Position numbers and translations under genes: made by a program. Positions 60,388-64,000 of a DNA stretch of 64,000 nt are shown here, piece after piece. The notes beneath the pieces are model-generated. The model ran no database searches and was not told the DNA's origin. It worked only from the letters and a program-made list of their open reading frames with translations. Each line of letters opens with the position of its first letter. Position 1 is the stretch's first letter. The DNA is taken from the NCBI GenBank assembly GCA_052034085.1, contig JBPOJA010000009.1, positions 40,680 to 104,679 of the forward strand, given 5' to 3'. Source of the stretch: UBA1426 sp052034085. Lineage in GTDB: Bacteria; Bacillota; Clostridia; Peptostreptococcales; Anaerovoracaceae.

Positions 60388-61317
60388 TTAAAGTTTATTG
60401 CTGGCACCCAGCACATTTCTGATCTTGTGCTGAACCATGGATTTGATGGCATCTCTTGCCGGTCCCAGATATTTTCTCGGGTCAAAGTCCTCGGGATGCT
60501 CCACGAAGTGGCGTCTGATTTCTGCCGTCATTGCCAGCCGCAGGTCTGTGTCAATGTTTACCTTGCATACACCGTATTTGGCTGCGGTACGTATCATATC
60601 TTCGGGGACTCCCTGAGCCCCGGGGATATTGCCGCCGTACTTATTGCACAGCTCGACAAATTCGGGAAGTACCGTAGAAGCCCCGTGCAATACCAGGGGT
60701 GTATCAGGAATGAGTTTGGAAATCTGCTGCAGCCTTTCAAAATCCAGATAAGGTTCTCCTTTGAATTTATAAGCTCCATGGCTGGTTCCTATGGCTATGG
60801 CCAGTGAGTCAACGCCTGTTCTTTCAACAAATTCTGCAGCTTCTTCAGGATCGGTAAAAGAAGCAGATCTGGCATCCACATTGATGTTGTCCTCTATGCC
60901 TGCCAGCCTCCCCAGCTCTGCCTCTACAACAACACCGTGTGCATGGGCATATTCTACAACCTGTTTTGTAAGGGCTAAATTTTCCTCAAAAGGATGCTTT
61001 GAGCCGTCTATCATGACGGAAGTAAAGCCGTCATCCACGCATTTTTTGCAGATGTCGAAATCTTCCCCGTGATCAAGATGAAGGCAGATATCAAGACCCG
61101 AATCAATTATGGCAGCCTCAACCAGTTTAAGCAGATATGCGGGTTTGGCATATTTTCTTGCACCGGCGGACACCTGCAGAATCAGGGGAGCATTCTCTTC
61201 TTTTGCCGCGTCGACAATACCCTGAATAATTTCCATGTTGTTCACGTTAAAAGCACCGACTGCATAATCACTTTTCAGCGCTTTGTCAAACATGTCTTTA
61301 GATGTTACTAATCCCAT
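60388..61317 (-). CDS. fba: class II fructose-bisphosphate aldolase
   Basis: Zinc-dependent glycolytic aldolase, 309 residues, of the short Bacillota type. Metal and catalytic sites are LHLDHGEDF (Asp/His), VEAELGRLAG, IGTSHGAYKF (His) and LHGAST, with NIDTDLRLAMT near the end. The reverse-strand ATG follows AGAGGTG. It is 24 bp after the MltG-like gene and probably shares its promoter. A tagatose-bisphosphate or other aldose substrate cannot be excluded by eye. Confidence 0.93.
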   Translation of the reverse strand: MGLVTSKDMFDKALKSDYAVGAFNVNNMEIIQGIVDAAKEENAPLILQVSAGARKYAKPAYLLKLVEAAIIDSGLDICLHLDHGEDFDICKKCVDDGFTSVMIDGSKHPFEENLALTKQVVEYAHAHGVVVEAELGRLAGIEDNINVDARSASFTDPEEAAEFVERTGVDSLAIAIGTSHGAYKFKGEPYLDFERLQQISKLIPDTPLVLHGASTVLPEFVELCNKYGGNIPGAQGVPEDMIRTAAKYGVCKVNIDTDLRLAMTAEIRRHFVEHPEDFDPRKYLGPARDAIKSMVQHKIRNVLGASNKL

Positions 61318-61341
61318 ATGAGCACCTCTTTTCTAAATGTT

Positions 61342-61941
61342 TTACCTGGTTATTATTTTTACAATCTCCTCAGGGCTTGCATTTGCCGGTATTTTAAAAT
61401 TTCCCGCCTGCAGCCTGGTGTCTGCGCCTGCAGCTCTGACTGCATCATAGAATTCTTCCCGTGACTTAATCAAACCCGCATTAATCAGGAGTTTTGCAAT
61501 GTCACTGCCTGTTGAGCCTGACTTTATGTAAATCGAAACCAAACCCTCTCCTTCAGCCGGATTTTCAGGTTTCGGCAGCTCAGGTTTTGGCTGGTCATTT
61601 TCCTCGTGGTTCTGTCCGGCCTGTTCGGCATCATCCTGGCCCGGGGATTCTTTTTCAGGGGAATTTTCCTCTCCGATTAGTTCGCCTTCAGTTTCGTTTC
61701 CCTCCTGATTGCCGTCTGTTTCATCGTCATTCCCATCGCTATGGGAGCCTCCCATGCTGATTTCTTCAGACAGCGGCGGCTTATTTTCTGTATTTGAGGA
61801 ATCTGTAACCGTTCCTGAAGAGGAGGGGTAGGCCATAATAACATCAACCCTGAGGACGATGATGAAGGTGGCAAGAGCTACGATCATCAGGGCCACAAGC
61901 AAATCATTTTTGTCATAGATAAAATCTTTAATCCTGTTCAT
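61342..61941 (-). CDS. membrane-anchored MltG/YceG-like N-terminal domain protein
   Basis: A 199-residue protein with one span (LVALMIVALATFIIVLRVDVI, about 15-35), an acidic Gly/Glu/Asp/Asn linker (about 40-130) and a C-terminal domain IYIKSGSTGSDIAKLLINAG followed by IKSREEFYDAVRAAG, which resembles the LysM-like N-terminal domain of MltG; the catalytic transglycosylase part is absent. It may be a wall-binding remnant or regulator. The ATG at 61941 is 6 bp after the -10, so its mRNA would be leaderless. It precedes fba. Confidence 0.7.
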   Translation of the reverse strand: MNRIKDFIYDKNDLLVALMIVALATFIIVLRVDVIMAYPSSSGTVTDSSNTENKPPLSEEISMGGSHSDGNDDETDGNQEGNETEGELIGEENSPEKESPGQDDAEQAGQNHEENDQPKPELPKPENPAEGEGLVSIYIKSGSTGSDIAKLLINAGLIKSREEFYDAVRAAGADTRLQAGNFKIPANASPEEIVKIITR

Positions 61942-61947
61942 ATTATT

Positions 61948-61976
61948 AATATAACACTTTAAAAAAAAGTGTTCAA
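61948..61976 (-). promoter_or_regulatory. promoter of the MltG-like gene (leaderless)
   Basis: Reverse strand TTGAAC (61976-61971), 17-bp spacer, TATATT (61953-61948). The ATG begins at 61941. The spacer holds a dyad AACACTTT/AAAGTGTT (61953-61973). Confidence 0.6.
61953..61973. repeat. dyad between divergent promoters
   Basis: AACACTTT (61953-61960) and AAAGTGTT (61966-61973) around five A bases. It covers the spacer of the reverse promoter and may be an operator. Confidence 0.45.
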
Positions 61977-61981
61977 TAGTT

Positions 61982-62010
61982 TTGCTAAGGCCTTTTGGAT
62001 AGTGTATAAT
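61982..62010 (+). promoter_or_regulatory. promoter of the RluA-family gene (leaderless)
   Basis: TTGCTA (61982-61987), 17-bp spacer, TATAAT (62005-62010). The GTG start is at 62017, 6 bp later. Confidence 0.65.
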
Positions 62011-62016
62011 ATTTAA

Positions 62017-62964
62017 GTGGTAAATTTAGAAATCGGAGAAAACGAAGGGGGTCAGAGGCTCGACAGATTCTTACGCAAATATTTAAGAAATGCACCTCTG
62101 GGCCTTATATACAAGCTGATAAGAACAAAAGTCAGAGTGAATGGGCAGAGGCCTGTCCAAAATCTGGTTCTGAATTCAGGTGATTTGGTTTCCATAGATA
62201 TTTCAGAAGAGGAAGCGGCCGAATTTTTAGACAAAAAACCGCCTGTTTCAACGGTGACTTTTAGAAATGCGTTTGGTTCGGACAAAGACCGGCTTCCTCT
62301 GAATGTGGTTTATGAAGATGGAAATATTCTGGTGGCAGATAAACCGGCTGGGCTGCTGACTCATGAAACCAGAGACGAGAAGTATAACACCCTATCCGGT
62401 CGGGTGCTGGAATATCTGATTGAAAAGGGCGATTACAATCCCGAAAAAGAGAAGATATTCAAACCCTCGCCGGCAAACCGGCTGGACAGAAATACTTCGG
62501 GTCTTGTATGTTTTGGCAAAAACGCTGAAGCATCAAGGGCGCTGGCAACGATGTTCAGAGAAAGAGACAGTCTTGGCAGGTACTATTTGGCACTTGTTTA
62601 CGGTCGGTTGAGCGGTTCAAAATTGCTGAAGGGCACTACTGAAAAAGCAGGGAAGCATCAATATATGGAAACCGAGGTCAAAGCCCAGAAATCCTTTGAG
62701 GCTGCAGAAGGGGTACCCTGTACCTTGGTAGAGGCCCGATTGATAACAGGCAGGACTCACCAGATTAGAAAACAGCTGGCGGCTGAAGGTCACCCGATAG
62801 TGGGGGATAGGAGGTACGGCAGCAGTTACAGCGGCTTAACCTTAAAAACCGGACAACATAAATTATATCTTCATAGTTGGAAGTTGGCTTTTAATCATTG
62901 CCCCCGGGAGCTGGAAAACCTTGAAGGGCAGGAAATTGTGAGCGCTCCTCCTTTTGGATATTGA
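62017..62964 (+). CDS. RluA-family pseudouridine synthase (RluC/D type)
   Basis: RNA-modifying enzyme, 315 residues. An S4 domain at residues 1-75 (NEGGQRLDRFLRKYLRNAP) precedes the catalytic domain with the Asp in NRLDRNTSGLVCFGK and the RTHQIRKQLAAEGHPIVGDRRYG motif. Family N-termini begin about here, and an in-frame TAA at 62014-62016 directly precedes the GTG, so GTG 62017 is the only good start. There is no ribosome site and the -10 is 6 bp upstream, implying a leaderless mRNA. Target is probably 23S rRNA. Confidence 0.9.
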   Translation: MVNLEIGENEGGQRLDRFLRKYLRNAPLGLIYKLIRTKVRVNGQRPVQNLVLNSGDLVSIDISEEEAAEFLDKKPPVSTVTFRNAFGSDKDRLPLNVVYEDGNILVADKPAGLLTHETRDEKYNTLSGRVLEYLIEKGDYNPEKEKIFKPSPANRLDRNTSGLVCFGKNAEASRALATMFRERDSLGRYYLALVYGRLSGSKLLKGTTEKAGKHQYMETEVKAQKSFEAAEGVPCTLVEARLITGRTHQIRKQLAAEGHPIVGDRRYGSSYSGLTLKTGQHKLYLHSWKLAFNHCPRELENLEGQEIVSAPPFGY

Positions 62965-62977
62965 ACAGGAGACAGAA

Positions 62978-63490
62978 ATGAAACTTTGGATCAGAGACAT
63001 TGCAATAGCTTTACTGGTGGGGCTGCTTATCACTCAGCTCATCAAGCCGACTATAGTGCGCGAGCATTCCATGGAACCTACTTTGAATGAGTATGATTAC
63101 ATTATTCTGAACAGGCAGGCCTATAGGTTTAAAGAACCGGACAGGGGGGACATTATCGTCTTCCATACTGACCTGGTTCAGTCCAACGGTCGTGAAAAAC
63201 TCCTGATAAAGAGAATTGTAGGATTGCCGGGCGAAAGCATTTCCATTTCGGACGGCAAAGTTTATATCAACGGAGAGGAGCTACATGAAGAATATACCAA
63301 GGAAGGATATACGAAAACGGAAATGGATGAAGTTCTGGTGCCCGACGACAGCCTTTTTGTAATGGGGGACAACCGGCAGAACAGCGCAGACAGCAGGGAT
63401 CCTGCCGTTGGCTTTGTTACCATAAAGAGTATTTTAGGCAAAGCTACAGTCAGGCTTTACCCATTTAATAAAATAGGCACAGTGAAATAG
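62978..63490 (+). CDS. lepB: signal peptidase I
   Basis: Membrane-anchored peptidase that removes signal peptides, 170 residues. One N-terminal span (IAIALLVGLLITQLI), catalytic Ser in REHSMEPTL and Lys in LIKRIVGLPGE, then FVMGDNRQNSADSRDP. This is the small Bacillota form (SipS-like). The ATG at 62978 follows CAGGAGA; an ATG at 62954 overlaps the rluA end. It is 13 bp after rluA. Confidence 0.94.
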   Translation: MKLWIRDIAIALLVGLLITQLIKPTIVREHSMEPTLNEYDYIILNRQAYRFKEPDRGDIIVFHTDLVQSNGREKLLIKRIVGLPGESISISDGKVYINGEELHEEYTKEGYTKTEMDEVLVPDDSLFVMGDNRQNSADSRDPAVGFVTIKSILGKATVRLYPFNKIGTVK

Positions 63491-63507
63491 GTTGTTCAGG
63501 GTATCAA

Positions 63508-63966
63508 ATGAGACAGAAAAAAATAATTGCAACTAATAAAAAAGCAAGACATGACTACTTCATCGAGGAAACCTATGAAGCCGGTATTGTATTGACCGGC
63601 ACTGAAATTAAGTCGATTCGTCAGGGAAGAATTAATCTGAAGGAGAGTTTTGCCAAAATTGAAAGGGGCGAGCTCTACGTTTACGGTATGCATATCAGCC
63701 CCTACGAGCAGGGCAACAGATTCAATGTGGATCCGGTACGGCCCAGAAAGCTGTTAATGCACAGGAGAGAAATCCGCCGCCTGATAGGCTATACTACACA
63801 AAAAGGTCTTGCGCTGATTCCTTTGTCAGTATATATAAACGAAGCAGGAAAAGCCAAGATGGAGCTGGCTGTGGCCCGGGGCAAAAAGTTATATGACAAG
63901 CGGGAAGATATAGCCAGGCGGGATTCAGAACGCCGGATGCAGCAGGAAATGAAGAAAAAATTATGA
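63508..63966 (+). CDS. smpB: SsrA-binding protein SmpB
   Basis: Partner of tmRNA in rescue of stalled ribosomes, 152 residues. The OB-fold core has ATNKKARHDYFIEETYEAGI, LTGTEIKSIRQGRINLKES and the basic C-terminal tail KLYDKREDIARRDSERRMQQ. The tmRNA gene often follows smpB but would lie beyond the window. Position after the RluA and signal peptidase genes may be an operon. Confidence 0.96.
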   Translation: MRQKKIIATNKKARHDYFIEETYEAGIVLTGTEIKSIRQGRINLKESFAKIERGELYVYGMHISPYEQGNRFNVDPVRPRKLLMHRREIRRLIGYTTQKGLALIPLSVYINEAGKAKMELAVARGKKLYDKREDIARRDSERRMQQEMKKKL

Positions 63967-63967
63967 T

Positions 63968-64000
63968 ATATGACAGGGGGACAGGCCTTTTGTCATATTT
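63968..64000 (+). terminator. hairpin after smpB
   Basis: ATATGACA (63968-63975) and TGTCATAT (63991-63998) form a perfect 8-bp stem with TT at the window end. It probably terminates smpB; the T run is cut off by the window. Confidence 0.5.

Noticed and set aside
1..64000. CRISPR arrays, insertion sequences, prophage or toxin-antitoxin genes
   Set aside because: No regularly spaced repeats, transposase, integrase, phage structural or toxin-like genes were seen; gene order is ordinary chromosomal apart from the regions listed.

Overview
The window looks like a chromosomal segment of a strictly anaerobic member of the Bacillota, most likely a clostridial lineage. Gene order is typical of that group: SRP RNA-dnaX-ybaB-recR, uvrB-uvrA, ftsE-ftsX with an M23 hydrolase, infC-rpmI-rplT behind an L20-type leader, and smpB at the right end. 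Strong AGGAGG ribosome binding sites, TTG and GTG starts, a Gram-positive LexA box and an anaerobic desulfoferrodoxin/rubredoxin/hybrid-cluster-protein operon agree with this. I see no insertion sequence, prophage, CRISPR array or obvious island. The species cannot be named from the sequence alone.

Layout. 1-2670: end of the SRP RNA, then the DNA polymerase III clamp-loader and recombination operon with a strong terminator. 2729-6203: a duplicated unit of a sodium:solute symporter plus a 45-48 residue single-span membrane protein. 6208-14593: uvrBA, nicotinate phosphoribosyltransferase, a branched-chain aminotransferase and a lysophospholipase-like hydrolase. 14606-21121: a division/cell-wall operon (degenerate MinD/ParA-like protein, FtsEX, coiled-coil M23 hydrolase, RecJ, S41 protease). 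21123-27932: YerC regulator (reverse), phosphopantetheinyl transferase, RecX, IleRS, RlmN, a P-loop protein and a HAD phosphatase. 27985-35177: a nucleoside-type BMP/ABC uptake system translationally coupled to an orphan DNA methyltransferase and followed by a YitT protein. 35228-42511: secreted beta-propeller protein, LemA, HtpX-like protease, tRNA-Val and tRNA-Arg, cell-wall amidase, LexA (reverse) and a DUF364-type protein. 42525-47076: a sigma-54 controlled omega-amino acid module (class III aminotransferase, CoA-acylating aldehyde dehydrogenase, divergent enhancer-binding protein). 47250-54114: an SLH surface protein, a membrane-anchored coiled-coil protein, a BY-kinase/phosphatase exopolysaccharide control set and a 5'-nucleotidase-family protein (reverse). 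54238-56580: an OpuC-type osmoprotectant transporter. 56600-60378: the L20 leader operon and the Dfx-Rd-Hcp stress operon. 60388-64000: aldolase and a truncated MltG-like protein (reverse), RluA-type pseudouridine synthase, signal peptidase I and SmpB.

The most informative regulatory signals are: a textbook sigma-54 promoter (TTGGCATGATAGTTGCTA on the reverse strand at 45386-45403) with two exact 18-bp repeats as candidate activator sites; a LexA box overlapping the -35 of lexA; an infC gene whose ribosome binding site forces an ATT (or ATC) start; and two divergent genes at 61941/62017 whose start codons lie 6 bp after their -10 boxes, so both transcripts look leaderless. The duplicated symporter/micropeptide units and the sigma-54 module are the best candidates for little-described biology. 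Promoters, operators and terminators were read by eye and none has been tested.
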